DNA of 64,000 bases from Zygnema circumcarinatum (lineage: Eukaryota > Streptophyta > Zygnematophyceae > Zygnematales > Zygnemataceae). A model generated the notes under the pieces. That model was not told the origin of the DNA and searched no databases. It saw nothing but the letters and a program-made list of their open reading frames with translations. The position numbers were made by a program, and so were the translations under genes. Where the stretch lies: contig CM074807.1 of assembly GCA_037447605.1 (NCBI GenBank), positions 2,920,586 through 2,984,585 of the forward strand, read 5' to 3'. The first letter of the stretch is position 1; each line of letters starts with the position of its first letter. Shown in pieces: positions 1 through 12,400 of this stretch.

Positions 1-275
1 AAATAGAGGCGATAGGGGCAGGAGCCTCGCGCAACTCCCGAAAAATCTCCTCACGTGCAACACTGTTGAAGGCGTTCGTCACATCAACCTGCAAAACCAC
101 CCAATCCGGATGAAGGTCAAGCGTCGCTCGAATACCATGAACGACCGCCTCGCAAACCCCAGGGGTGACGACACCAAACTGATAAGGGGAAAAATGATCC
201 TAAAAAGCCCCCTGCAACTGCAAACACATAGCACGGGCAACCACACGATACAAGACCTCCCCCCTAATCCATCCC
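1..275 (-). mobile_element. LINE-type reverse-transcriptase remnant
   Basis: Read on the minus strand, this stretch gives reverse-transcriptase-like text: VLYRVVARAM, then PYQFGVVTPGVCEAVVHGIR, then WVVLQVDVTNAFNSV. These resemble the fingers/palm region of non-LTR retrotransposon polymerases common in plant genomes, where the VLQVDVTNAFNSV block carries a catalytic aspartate. The frame has one in-frame TAG at about 192-194 (after CLQLQGAF) and the homology stops near 275, so this is a broken copy. It continues off the left edge of the window. No endonuclease domain, poly-A tail or target-site duplication is visible. The family assignment is by motif recognition only. Confidence 0.7.
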
Positions 276-342
276 TATTCAGTACCCGTGTACATTATCG
301 GCGCTCGCCATCAAATGGTACGGTAAAATCAATCAGGCGGTA

Positions 343-1759
343 GTGCCGGCGGCAAGACGGACTCTCTCGGCGGCTTGCAGGAGCGGGGCGCAAGCAGGAA
401 GGCCACAGAGAGCGAGAGAGGGAGAGAGAGAGAGAGATGGAGGGAGAGAGGGAGAGAGAGAGATGAGGCAAGAAAGAGGCAGGAAGAGAGAGAGAGAGAG
501 CGAGAGTGGGAGGGTAGCCGAAATTCCTGATACATTCCTCTTCCGGGAAAGGTCTATGGCGGTGATCACCGACAACTTCTCCGACACAAACCTGCTCGGA
601 AGTGGACGCTATGGATCGGTCTACAGAGGCATGCTGAACGGCACCCCTGTGGCTGTGAAGAGGCTGCATGAGATCGGCCCCCTGGAAGGATTCGTGGAGG
701 AGGTAGCGGCTCTACGCGGGCTGTGCCATCCCCATATTGTGCAGTTCATGGGATGGAGCCCCGAAGCGCGCTGCTTTTTAAGCGAGCATATGAGCGGAGG
801 GAGCCTCGAGGACCGCCTGAGCGGTCCTGCTGCCAAGTACCCCCCCCTTGGTTGGGCGGACCGCGTCCGGATAGCATACGAGATGGCGTCCGCTCTTTTG
901 TTCATGCACAAGAAAGGTATCATCCACTGCGATTTGAAGCCGGCGAACGTGCTATTGGACGAGAAACTCACCTGCAAAGTGGCGGTCATGGGCCTTAATC
1001 GAATGTTTTAGGGCACAACAACAATCCTAACCCGCAATTTCCAAGGCAATCCTGGGTACGTCATGTCCCAACCTGGTTTGATGCCACTTGAGCAGTTCTC
1101 TTTCCCGCCATCCTTTTCTGACCGTTACTCCCGCTCGTCCATCCTCCGCGAGTTTATTGATGTTCACGTGGCCTTTGATAGCGAATACACAACTTTATAA
1201 AAAGCGGATCTACTCATCTGCCAAGGTCACCTTTCGCTGGTTCTTGACAGGTATCTTGCACCGGAGCACGCACTTAATGGATTGCTCACATCCATTGCCA
1301 ACGTGTACGCCCTCGGCCTCATCATTTTGCAGCTACTCACGGGCGAACCCCGGATCGAGAAAATCCATGAACTCCTCGAGGCTGCGGGCCAGCTCAGCCC
1401 AAGCGCGACTTGGAGACGGCGAGAGCTCTCTTCGTGGAGAAGCTGGACCCGCGGGGAGGGGCGTGGGGGCGGGAACACACTGAGGCAACCCTCCTCGTGG
1501 CATTGCAGTGCGTGGAGAAGGAAAGATCTGCTCACCCAAGACTTGAGAGCAATGTTCTGCCTCGGTTGCAGTGGGCAGCGGAGAATGCAAAGAACGGAAA
1601 TCAACCAGATGCTGAGGTGCGTTCCAGGGTGGGCGTGGAGAAGCGCTGTGTTGGCATGCTGCTTGTTTTCCGGATGGCTTTGGAAGTTTATGCATGTGCA
1701 GATTCACCTATCGTGATTGACTTGTCTGCCGGGATAAAGGCTGTCTCGTCTGCAGATTG
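343..1759 (+). pseudogene. Protein kinase (RLCK/U-box-type), disrupted
   Basis: A kinase N-lobe is clear from about 550 to 1010. It has the glycine loop GSGRYGSVYRG, the lysine VAVKRL, and a catalytic loop HCDLKPANVLLD that keeps D, K and N but carries HCD in place of HRD. Where DFG is expected the text reads AVMGLNRMF and then stops at 1009. Homology resumes in other segments: NPGYVMSQPG near 1050, RYLAPEHALNGLL at about 1252-1290, ANVYALGLIILQLLTGEP at about 1299-1350, then a C-lobe tail in a different frame from about 1410. The frame change near 1405 and the lost DFG indicate a decayed gene; introns could explain some jumps but not all of them. The closest resemblance is to plant receptor-like cytoplasmic or U-box kinases. 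Sel1 repeats follow on the same strand, so the parent gene may have been a kinase-Sel1 fusion. Confidence 0.65.
403..505. repeat. GA-rich low-complexity tract
   Basis: This is an imperfect (GA)n/(GGGA)n tract. It lies inside an open frame just before the kinase homology, but the Glu/Arg-rich text it would encode is low complexity and is probably leader rather than protein. Similar tracts occur near other promoters at 18300-18380, 22390-22480 and 51795-51925. Confidence 0.8.
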
Positions 1760-1920
1760 AGGAGAGATTTGAACCGTCCCTCAGTTAAGAGGGACTAGAA
1801 TGCGTAAAGAACTTATCAGAACCCGAGTCCGTGGACCCTGAGTTTTTGCCTGTATCCATTTACTCATGCATTCCTGACAATGCTGACTTGTGATTCCCCT
1901 CCTTGCCTCGACTCGTCAGG

Positions 1921-2930
1921 TGGCAACCTTTAAAGAAGGTGAGGCAGAATTCCTCTAAGGTCGGCGCTACGCTAACGGGGATGGAGTCCCCAAGAACATG
2001 GAAAAGGCCGTTCAGCTCTACATGCGCGCTGCAAAGTATGGCGATCCTCAGGCTCAGTTCAATTTAGGTATGTTCTACGAGAACGGCAATGGAGTTCCCA
2101 AGGACACGAAAAAGGCTGTCCAGTTTTATATGCGCGCTGCAGAGAATGGGAATCGTAAGGCCCAGTTCAATTTAGGTTTGTGCTACGAGAACGGCAATGG
2201 AGTCCCCAAGGATATTGAGAAGGCTGTCGAGTTTTATATTCGCGCTGCAGACAATGGCGATCCTAAGGCCCAGTTCAATTTAGGTTTGCGCTTCAAGAAC
2301 GGGGATGGAGTTCCCAAGGACATCGAAAAGGCTTTCCACTTTTATACGCACGCTGCAGAGAATGGAAGTCATAGGGCCAGTGCAATTTAGGTTGGTGCTA
2401 CTATAATGGAAATGGAGTCGCCAAGGACATGGATCAGGCTGTCCAATTATATATGCGCGCTGCAGAGAATGGCAGTCCTGAGACCCAGTGCAATTTAGGG
2501 CGGCTTTACATGACCGGTAGTGGTGTTACAAAAGACATGAATCGCGCTGTAGAGTTGCTTCAAAAGGCGGCGGATCAAGGACACGCAAACGCACAATTTG
2601 AGTTGGGCAAGATTTTCGCGGACGGGAACGGAGGCATTGAAAAGGACATCGAACTAGCAGTGAAAATGCTCACAAAAGCGGCAGACCAATCTCATGCTGA
2701 GGCTGCAAATATGTTGAGGATACAAACAAGGGGGACAGGGTAGTGTACAGTTGTAGTGAGGGAAGAGACGGTGAAGTTAGTGACAGTGGCAAGGCTCAAA
2801 ATATCAGCACAGGAATGTGCTTTTTTGATGAACTAGGCGTAAGGAAAAACGTAGAAAGGGTGAGAGTTCATTTGTAGAGAGCGGCGGGTCAAGGCCACTT
2901 GAAGGCAGAGTCCACTTTGGCGTTGATCAA
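1921..2930 (+). pseudogene. Sel1-like repeat region, frameshifted
   Basis: This encodes tandem Sel1 (TPR-like) repeats of 36 residues, with the pattern AQFNLGxxYENGNGVPKDxEKAVxFYxRAA. Sel1 repeats form alpha-solenoids that bind protein partners. About six repeats are recognisable between 1965 and 2740. Three lesions are visible. First, a TAA at 1956-1958 sits where FNLG is expected. Second, about one base is missing near 2374: the copy reads AGGGCCAGTG where sister repeats read AAGGCCCAGT, and this shifts the frame. Third, a further degraded repeat (RAAGQGHLKAESTLALI) lies beyond the stop, at about 2879-2930. It follows the kinase remnant directly on the same strand. Adjacent repeats are very alike at the DNA level, which fits recent tandem duplication followed by decay. 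Confidence 0.7.
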
Positions 2931-3532
2931 TAATCCCTGGAGAATATTCAGGTTGTGTTTTAGGGAGGCCATATAGTTTGAATGAAGGTTTTTAACTTAT
3001 ATTCTGTCTACTTCGTCTTTACTTAACTTTTGTTTACTTGTTTTGTGTCACTCCGAACAAAGCACGTAAGTCAACTCGAGCGTAGGCAGAGTTTCAATGA
3101 ATGTGAATGTTCGATGCAAGCGCCTCTTGGGGGCTCTGAAACCCTAAAAAGCTTCGAAACCCACGGAACCCTACTCTAAAGTCAGACGAAAGCAGTGCTC
3201 ATATGACGATGGGAATGTTGGGCTTTTGCGATTTATAACTCTAGAAGGTGGCAAAGGGGGTGGCGCTGAGCTTTCGTTCGTTTATTTTTATATCCTTTGC
3301 TCAAAGCTAGGCAGTCCTCACCTTTGGATTCAAAGGTTGTACTCCTTTTTTTTTCTTTTTCCTACGGACCAAACAGGTTGAGAACAAATGAAGTTAAAGA
3401 TTTAGGCTGTTTGAACTTTTCTTTTCTTTAGCTGGTTGGTTCACTTGCAGCAAAATTGGAGGCAACAACGTACTAGATAACGCCTCTTCTACCACAGCCC
3501 GCCCTGCCTGCATGAGCCTACTTTACAACCCC
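2931..3532. other. Intergenic, no gene seen
   Basis: This is AT-richer sequence with T-runs between the Sel1 remnant and the 3' end of CCT3. I see no convincing coding potential, RNA gene or repeat. It probably includes the CCT3 3' untranslated region. Confidence 0.5.
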
Positions 3533-6500
3533 TCATTCTGGGAGGGCCTGCTCAGAGTCCACATCATCTATGGTCTCCATTTGTGGTCCCTTTGGTTTGT
3601 TGTCTCCGCCCGCCTTCTTCTTGATTCCACTCACAATGTCGTCAATTCGCAGTAGCATGCACGAAGCCTCGATGGCTGTTTTGATTGTTTGAACCTTCAC
3701 AGCATACGGCTCCCACACCTGCAGGTGAAGGAAAGCATGTCAGCTATACCTCATATCCACCTCAACCCTAATTTGCTCTCGTGTGCTTCCATCAGTTGGT
3801 AAAGCAAAAGGTTCTCTGCTCATGGACTGTTCTAAGAGGCCTAGCTGAGGGTCCCCCGGCTGATCTGACAGCACGCAAACAGAGTAACAATCGAACCACA
3901 GAATTCGATTGACACAAATTAGGAAACCTCCATAACTTGGTCACCGTATGCAAAACCGATAAACAACACGACATGCTCATAACTATACCTTCAAATGAGC
4001 GATAAATTTTAGAAATTCAGCAGCATCTTGATCCATACACACTAAATGACATGCATGGCGGGTCCCGCTGCTGCTCTACACTTGCAGCAACCAATACACT
4101 CAACCCCGAGAACACAATATATGTCAAGCAAGCGCTACACCCTTTTCCTGCTTTCTCTGTTTTCTCGACATCCCCTCGCCCCCCGCCCCTCGCCCCCCGC
4201 GCCCCACCCCCCGCGCCCCACCCCCCCCAAAAAAAAAAAAAATTCTTCCCAGCTCCACCATCCCAAAACATCTGCAGAATCACGGGTCTCTCCGTATACA
4301 TAGTATCCATAACAAATGACTAGTGGGACTCAGGGAAAGGAAAGACAGCCAGCCGAAATCCACATACCCCAAGCTCCTTCATGTCTGTGATGGATCCCGT
4401 GTTCCCATCGATCCCAACCGTCGGATTGTCTCCCCCGGCATGCTGGACGACACACAAGCGAACGCGTGGCAGCATCGGTCAGTGACCAACTCCCCAATAT
4501 ACCGAGAAATGCCTAAAGCAGGCGCCTTAGCAAAACATTAAAAGGAGAAACCAGCGAAAAATGAGAACCATCTGTTCTTTTCGTCTAGGCAAGTGCTGCC
4601 TCGCCCATTGCCTCGTGTCAGTCAGTGGTAGTCTCCGCACCTTGGCTTGGAGAGCTGTCATTGTTCTGACCACATTCACTCCACAGTTCTGTGCCAAAGT
4701 ACGTGGAATAACTTCCATGCCGTTTGCCACCGTCCGATATGGGTACTGCCCCAGCATTCCCAGAACAGGAAACGCCGAGTAAGCTGAGACACACATTTTG
4801 TTTTTCCTTTGCAACTGAAGTCAAAGAAACGCAGACTGAAACAAACGATAAAGGTCTCTGAGATCCGAGTTAATTCGCACCTGCTCAACACCTTTAATGG
4901 CGCTTGCCTTCTCTTTCAACGCTGCCGAAATTGCCATCTCCACTGCGCCCCCTCCTGGGACAAGTTTGGGGTCTTGCACCACATTCCGTGCTACACCCAT
5001 CGCATCCTGCACACCCATTTCCCCTTCTATACATTGTAAAGCCTCGTCCAGTTCAACAGAAGAACCAGTTGAAAGTGCTCTTTATTATCCGAAGATTAGC
5101 TTCCTCCAAAATATGTAGCAAATTCAGTCAAACAACAACCTCGCTAGGAACTCCCCATGATCTGCCCATTGACTTAAAATTCTCGCAACCTTCTAAGAAC
5201 AAGAGCGCGCTCTCCTCACCTGCAAGTTTCGCTCGACTTCATTGAGCACGTCTTTGCTTGCACCCCTCAGTAGAATAGTGCACGCTTTAGGTTCTTTGCA
5301 TTCCACAATGAACGAAAAGAACTCATCTCCGATTTTGACCACCTCAAAGAGCCCTGCACCCAAGCCAATATCGCTCTCTTGCAACTCCTCCACTCTATTC
5401 ACGATCGTGGCTCCCACTGCTCTTGCAATGCGGTTGTTGTCTGTTTTCCTCACTCGCCGGATGGCACTAATTCCTGCCTTGCTGAGGAAGTGGGTTGCTA
5501 GGTCACTCAAGCCCTTCTCCGTGATAACAAGATCGGGTTTGAAGCTTGTTAAAATCGAGCATATCCGAGCAATATACTCTTCTTCTAACTTCAGCAGTGT
5601 GGACCTGACAGCACCCACATTTCCCCATTACTCATCATGAGAAACCCATCATTTGGATCCTTCATCTCTGCACAGGCGGAGGACGAGGACATTCACAATA
5701 AAAAGGCTTCGATTGTTCAAAGTCGGTTTCCATGCTCATGTAACGGTTTGAACACCAAAGCAGCTTCAACTTGATTAAATGAGTGAAGAAGCAGCTGGAA
5801 ACGAGAGTTCTACTGAATTGACAACAGAGAACAACTCACCAGTCTTCATCCTTCATGAGTTCCACGTTTGTCTGGTTCTCTCCCTTCTTATATTCCAGTG
5901 GCGAGTCCAAGAGAATGATTCTTGGATTTTGTATTCTCCGCCGCATCTTCCCAGGGGCCACTATGTCCTTATTGAACATGACTCCGCGCAAAACTCTGCA
6001 ATCTTCTATCCTCCCTCCAGGCACCTTCTCAACCTTCGCATAGTTCTTTATGTCCACCTCTTTCCGCCCATCTCCTATATCTTGAGAGACTGTCATCACG
6101 GCATCGAGGGCCAGCTCCTGAACAAAACGGGAAAAAAGGATCCCAGACAATTACAAACGAAAAGGTATAAGGTTCAAACCGTGTATGAGGTGGCTTAAGG
6201 GGAGGGTGCCATCATTTTCCCCATATTTGGAGCTTACTAGGCTCTAAAGTTTCCTCACCGAATCCGGTTAAGGGAGCAGATGCCACTGTTACTTTCACGC
6301 TGGATTGCACCTACCATCGGTGTCTGTAGAATTCAGACTCTACAGCTTGATGGGATTTAGCCTCATGTTTTCTAATGACGCAAAGGCTAACATGTTAAAT
6401 TGAACAAAACAGGAAATGTCAGAAGTTATGATTGTCAGGACATCTTACCGCCATAAGGCTGCCGAAGCGATTAGTGAACTTAGTACCTATACAGCTTTGT

Positions 6501-8716
6501 ACGATATTCAACATCTGCGATCCTGCAAAATGAAAAAAAAGCACTTTCTTTCCAGGTCACAATTCACTCACTGGAGGTGAACATTCAGAAGAGGACAGCC
6601 AATTCCAGCTGCTTCAGCTGTCAATTCCCGCTAGGCTGCCTCACTCTAATTAGTTCTTCATTTCTGCCACAAAGCCCATCATAGTTGCCAACTGATGCAG
6701 AGTGGATAAAGAAGAAAACCCAACCACTGCATCTACTCCATCTGCTCTCTGGCTATTGGGCTTCTCTCAAAGAGGTCATTGGATCAAATGCGGGAGAACA
6801 ACTGGGCCTACATGATGGGAAGCAGGGAAAATCAATTCCAACAGACCATTCGATCGGCAGACTTAACCATTCGACCACAAAAGCTGCAACTTCCAAATAT
6901 AAGTAGGTGGTGGTCGACACGATGACTCACGGTTATTGACATCTATGGGAAATGATATCTTGTCCACCACACTGATTGCATCCTCAAGCGCCGCCATGTA
7001 ACCTGGAGACGCGGATGTAAGACCATGAGCGCCACTCAGTTTCAAACGTTAAGAGTAAGCGGGGCTGTAGAGAGCTCATGAGAAACAATAAAACACTCCC
7101 TGCAACTGTGGAAGACCCTATCTGCCTAGACTGCAACACAATAACACAGGGTTTCTCGAGCTCCACATGATGCTGCAGTAAACCACAATGCATATCCATG
7201 ACAATCACAGATACACAGGGAGAAAGGACCTTAAAAGGATTCAGTGTACATCTCCTTCTCACCCAGGGCACACCTGTTGAATGAGCGTGTCTTACCTCTG
7301 CATATCACAGTGGGATGAAAGTTTTTCTCCAAAAGCGGCTCAGCCAATGCCAACATCTCTCCAGCTGCGGACCCCACAAACCCAATCAAGCCATGAAAAA
7401 ATTGTGCCGCCTTCATTTAAAACTCAACAATCTGTAAGCCAGTTGGATCATCTATAGCTTTGTTTACATGTTACGTGGCCTCACCAAGAATGATGACGGA
7501 GGTTGTTCCATCTCCAACTTCCTCATCCTGAGTTTTACTCAACTCAATCATTGTCTGCATAGGACCACCCTCCCCAATCGGTTAATTCATTGCTGCTACA
7601 ACTATGATCAGCCATTCAGTTAAAGGATACGTCACGAGCATTTTTGTCCTAACGGTCTCGTTCTAACCCCACGTCCTACTGCCAGTCTACGAGGGGTCAG
7701 AATCCAATGTAACTGCAAGTCAAACCAAAGTGCAACAGGCCTGCTAACATCAGCATTCTACAGGTTTGCGATGGATGATTTACTTTAGGCAAGTCAGGAA
7801 AATCTCAATCTCCATCGCAAATTCGTCTACATCAAAAAGGGTTCAACAAGTTATTGTGCAGCGGAAAAACCTTTGCTGCAGGATGGTTCACGTCTATCTC
7901 ACGCAAGATTGCGTTTCCATCGTTTGTTACCACGATTCCTGAAAGGGTCAAACAAGCATTCGGTGATCCTTTGCAACAATACTTTAGCATATAGTTGGAA
8001 TGTAGAACTCAAGAGAGTTGGCTTCATTGTATGCAGAAGAAAGCATTTGGAGAAAGGTTGGTCAATTTTCATAGGTTTAGGAGGTGCCTGGATATCCACT
8101 TATGCTTGATAGAATTGCTACTTAAGGTTTGAAGTATCTCTAAAAGCATACTAACTCAAGAAAAGGGATAATGGAAATACCTCCAGCCGCATCAAGAAGC
8201 ATCTTCAGCATGGAACGAGGGCCCAAAGTAGTGCGAATAATATCCGCAACAGCCTATGCCAACCATAGCACCGTCCCAGAATCAGCATTTGCTTTGTTCT
8301 CGAGTTGGAAATACATTTCCAGCCCAAGTGTTTCACACCAGGGATCAGGGCAAAAACCCTGGAGGGTTCTAGAATAAAAAATGGCAGTGCCACTCGTTCA
8401 TATACAAATAAACCTTAAGCTGTGGAAAGTATTCCTTAAGAAACCATGAGGTAGACGCAAACATGAATGACCTTCAATTCAGCTCAATCCTCACTGACCT
8501 TAGCTGCGGCAATATTGCCCAGCTGCGCCTTGCGCCCTGACTCCCGTTTACTCCCAGCATCTGCATTCGCATACTTTGGTCAGCGAATAACACGGCACAG
8601 CCTAAAGAGCTGCGTGTCCACACACCAAAACTTGGCACAATTGTCAGCACTGCAAGCAGCTCCAGGGAAAAGACCCCATCAGAACGCTTACTTAGCACAA
8701 ACACAGGGGCCTGCAT
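3533..8716 (-). CDS. CCT3: T-complex protein 1 subunit gamma (CCT3), 14 exons
   Basis: This is the gamma subunit of the eight-membered cytosolic chaperonin TRiC/CCT, an ATP-driven folding ring for actin, tubulin and other substrates. Fourteen exons join in phase: 8716-8692, 8561-8500, 8253-8181, 7938-7871, 7554-7485, 7364-7296, 7002-6931, 6522-6449, 6117-5840, 5604-5220, 5006-4881, 4745-4641, 4442-4368 and 3718-3533. They give 555 residues, the usual plant CCT3 length. The start is ATG with MQAPVFVL, the family N-terminus. Visible signatures are TNDGNAIL (58-65), the ATP-binding VGDGTTS (89-95), KFVPGG-type VEKVPGG, TEKGLSDLA, LVPGGGAVE and TLAQNCGVN. The C-terminus ends in DIVSGIKKK plus an acidic tail and LPE. 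All introns are GT-AG. It diverges from the LPEAT1 gene across about 715 bp. Confidence 0.95.
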
Positions 8717-9431
8717 CTTTGCTCAGCTTTGGCCGGATGCTGAACAGCAATCCTTTATACTCCTTCCTTCGCAGCAAAGGACGCGCTGCTGCTGCTGCTG
8801 CTGCTGCTCCCACTGCTCCCAGAACACTCTTCTCCTTAATCTTCAGCAACAGCTCAGGTCAATATGAGCCTAAGAAGCCGTCCAAGATGTAAAGCAGACT
8901 CAGACGAACCTTCCCTCCCTGCCGGCCGCGACGAGCACTAGCACCACCGCCAGCAGCAGCTCTGCAGAAAGGAGGAGCGCTGCGGCGGCCTTCAGATTTG
9001 AAGACGGCGCGAGAAAAGAAAGAGGACTGCAGCGGGTCGAGAAGAAAGGGAAAGGCGCGCGCCAAAGCAGGCGGTGCAGAAGTCCGGATAGAAGGGCCGG
9101 ATACAATTATAGGATCAAGGTTTTGGATTTCAGGCGAAGATAGAAGGCCCACTGCTCTTCTCTTCAGCATTGCAGGCTCCCGGATCCTGGTTGTATTAGG
9201 CAAGGAAGGACATGGCTTTTCATGCCATGATGCTCAGTCTCTAGATGCAAAACAGTGTTTTAGTGACTATTATTCGCTTAAGAAGAATCTTGTTAGAGGC
9301 TGAAGACTGAGCGACGTCTTGGAATTGTACATTGGAAGCGTGGGCTGTTAGATGGCTCGGAGGGCAGCTGAGATGGAATGAGGATGGTTTTTTAGGTTCT
9401 CGGGGGCTTTGTATCGGAAGCCTGTTTGGAT
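8717..9431. promoter_or_regulatory. Shared upstream region of CCT3 and LPEAT1
   Basis: This is the intergenic space between the divergent CCT3 (-) and acyltransferase (+) start codons. It holds a CAG/GCT trinucleotide run at 8785-8808 and a GC-rich, purine-rich block at about 8900-9080 that may be the common promoter or leader. Several short open frames here are low complexity and I do not call them genes. Confidence 0.45.
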
Positions 9432-12400
9432 ATGGCTCCTGAATATGTCACCAGTAAGCCTCCAGTGGATGGAAAGGAAATAGTGAACGAGGAAATCGCC
9501 CAGCAGCTAGACGCAGCGTATCCTGCGTTTGCTCGCAGGGATATTTATGGTCGACAAGGATTAGGACCTTTATCAGTGGGAATGCAGCTCTATTTATGGA
9601 TAGCATCCTTTACATTGTTCCCTCTGCGAGCCATTGTATGCTTGCTGTTCTTCGCCGTATTTTATTTTATTTGCGTTTTGGCGACAGCTTTTCAGCAGCC
9701 TACCAAGTACAAAGGCCAGGATGTGGGAACTTACACAAATCTGCATTTCTTTAGGCGCTGGATCATATCAGTTGCTTCACGATTCAGTGCGCGAGCTGTA
9801 AGCATTTTTCTTGGAAGTCCTTTCACCTGGACCTGTAGTTGCAATCGTGGTTCCTAGAATGCTTCCTCTCAATCAATTTCTCTTGGCCATTCGTTGTTTT
9901 CAGACTTTTCTTGAATCCCTGCCAGTTCGAGTCGTGTAGCTATGCAGCTTTCCACGCTCGGTACTATATTTCAGCTGCTTGTTTGCTAATACAGAGAATA
10001 ATCTGTATCCTCTCAATGCATTTTTATCAAGCAGCTACTCTTTGTAATGGGATTCCACTTCACCAAAGAAGTCATTGTGGAACCGAAGGATTCCAAGGAT
10101 GCTGGCAGTTCGAAAAAGGTGTGCCCTTCCAGAAGCATGCCATTTTCTCCACGTTCCCTGTATAGTTTTATCGATTGTCTAGGTTGGTTAGTCACACTGA
10201 AGGTCTTCACCAGAGCAAGGATTCTCATGTTTTAGGCTGAATTCTCTCTGCGTGGACTTGGAGTTTGGTACCTAAACATGAATTACCATGAATGAGCCTG
10301 TGGTTTCACGTCATAAGGAGCTAGGTTGCTTTGATCATGGATTTCTGTCACTGACTCACTGTATCGATAATGCACTTAAGTTGTTTTTAATGACATGGTG
10401 TCAGCTCTGTTGTGACATCCAGTGGACCGTCACTTGAGGGCTCTTTTGTACCTACTTTTCACTTTAAGAGCTCGATTGTGAAAGCCACTGATCTAGCCTG
10501 TCGAGTTGTCGGCTATTCATGGCGTTCAGATACCATCAGTTTCCGTCCCACGTTCTTTAGCAACATGTGTTGTATCGAATCATGTATCTTACATCGACAT
10601 TCTGTATTATGTATATGCATACCCACGAGGTGTCCCCAGCTTTGTGGCTAAGGTAAGGGGTCATTCTAGCCAGATACAGATGGAACTCTTTACTTCTGGA
10701 ATGATTGTATCAAATCTGGAGCGTCACGAAAACGCATTCATGATTGGGCCCTTTTCCACAGAGCTGGGAGATCTTCTATTGGTAGTAGTAGCACAAAAGA
10801 AAATGGGCGACATCTAGGACAAAGATCTTTCCGCTGAAGCTCTTAGTATTTGGTAGAAGCAGAGATCAAGGAGATCAGGGTCGATTTGATTTTGAGTCTG
10901 TTTCCATCAATGGATACTCTGTGCGAGCCTCACGCTTACTACATGATGAGTGTTCCAGAAATCGGTGACCGGCGTGCCACTGGTTGGTTTCATAAGGTGG
11001 GAGCATTGCTTTTTGTCCTTCCATTTAGAAAATGCAAATGCTTTTGAACTCGGGTAGAATATACAAGACACCTTTGATCAAGGTTCTATGAGCTTGCGTG
11101 TAGCATTTGTGAGTGTTCGGCAGGCGGTAGATGCTGAATCAACTCATGTGCATGCAAATGCTTGTTGAATAAAAGATGGACAATTTGGATTTGACTGAAT
11201 TCACAATTAGTTCTCCGATCGTGAAGTAAATTTCTGCACATTACTGTGCTTCTGCAGCAAGTGTTTTGGCTGCATCTACGTGGAGCGGGAATCGAAAGGA
11301 CGGGGAGAACCTGGTGTTGCCGGTGAGCTCAGCTTGATTGCTTTTTGCATGATAACATCGCATCACTGATGGTGCTAGCTCGCAAAAGAACAGCACTAGC
11401 TGGTATATTGATTTGGCCTATCCAGCTGTGATTCTTTGAGCCTCCTGTTTCTCACTTTGCTTGCAAACTTTTAGCTTTCATCCTAGGCATTGCCAGAGCA
11501 CAGCACCTAAGATCCAAACACGAAGCCGACGTTAGGTTTGTTCGATTCAAAATTTGAAACCTGCTTTAGCCATGTTAAAAAGCGCAGCGTTTTGCATAAT
11601 GGCGGATTGCCCACTTTGTTTGATGCAGAGGTTATCGTGGAACGCATGAAAACGTCTTCAAAGGATGCATCGGCTCCATTGGTGCTACTTTTTCCAGGTG
11701 AGGTACCCTGCTATTCACTTAGTCCGGATGATTCGAAAGGTCAATGTTTAATGTCTCCTTTGTAGCTAGAAGTCGGTTTCTGGTTTGTTGTCATTATTGA
11801 TAATTTCTCTTTATGTCCTTCGGCAATACTTTATCTACGGGTCGATCAACGAATGTGAAGTTTAATAATGACAAACTCACATCCCTATTTCACATGGCGT
11901 TTCGGTAGCTGCGAATCGTTGTGTGTTTGCATCATCAGCCATGAGCGTAGGGCCTGGGTATGAATGGAATTCACCCTGTCCTGTTGCCGGTTTGCTCTAC
12001 AGAAGGCACCACCAGCAATGGCCAATTTGTTCTTCCGTTTAGAACTGGAGCATTTCTGGCTGGTACGGCTGTGCAACCAATTTTGCTACGCTATGGAGGT
12101 CCCTTTTTTGACCCAGCATGGGAATCGATGGGAGGGGTAAGAGAGCTCATTCAGAGTGCTTGACTCACCTTCGCCCTAATGCGCAGCTGAAGGCATGCTT
12201 ATGTATATGCAAAGATACTTTCCTCTGCTTTCCATCTGAAGGGAAGTGCTTATATATTACTTTAAGGACTCGTCGAAGCCTCAATCAGGTTTACGCAGTC
12301 TATAGCTGCGAACAATTCTGTTATCGATGTTTGAGAACATCCTTTTAATGGTCTGATCTCTAGCGTCTAACTGCTCACTAGAGAGTTTTCACTTCATTTC

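Noticed and set aside
4046-4323. Overlapping plus-strand frames rich in Pro (PPAPHPPRP)
   Set aside because: They come from C-rich low-complexity sequence and a 13-A run inside a CCT3 intron.
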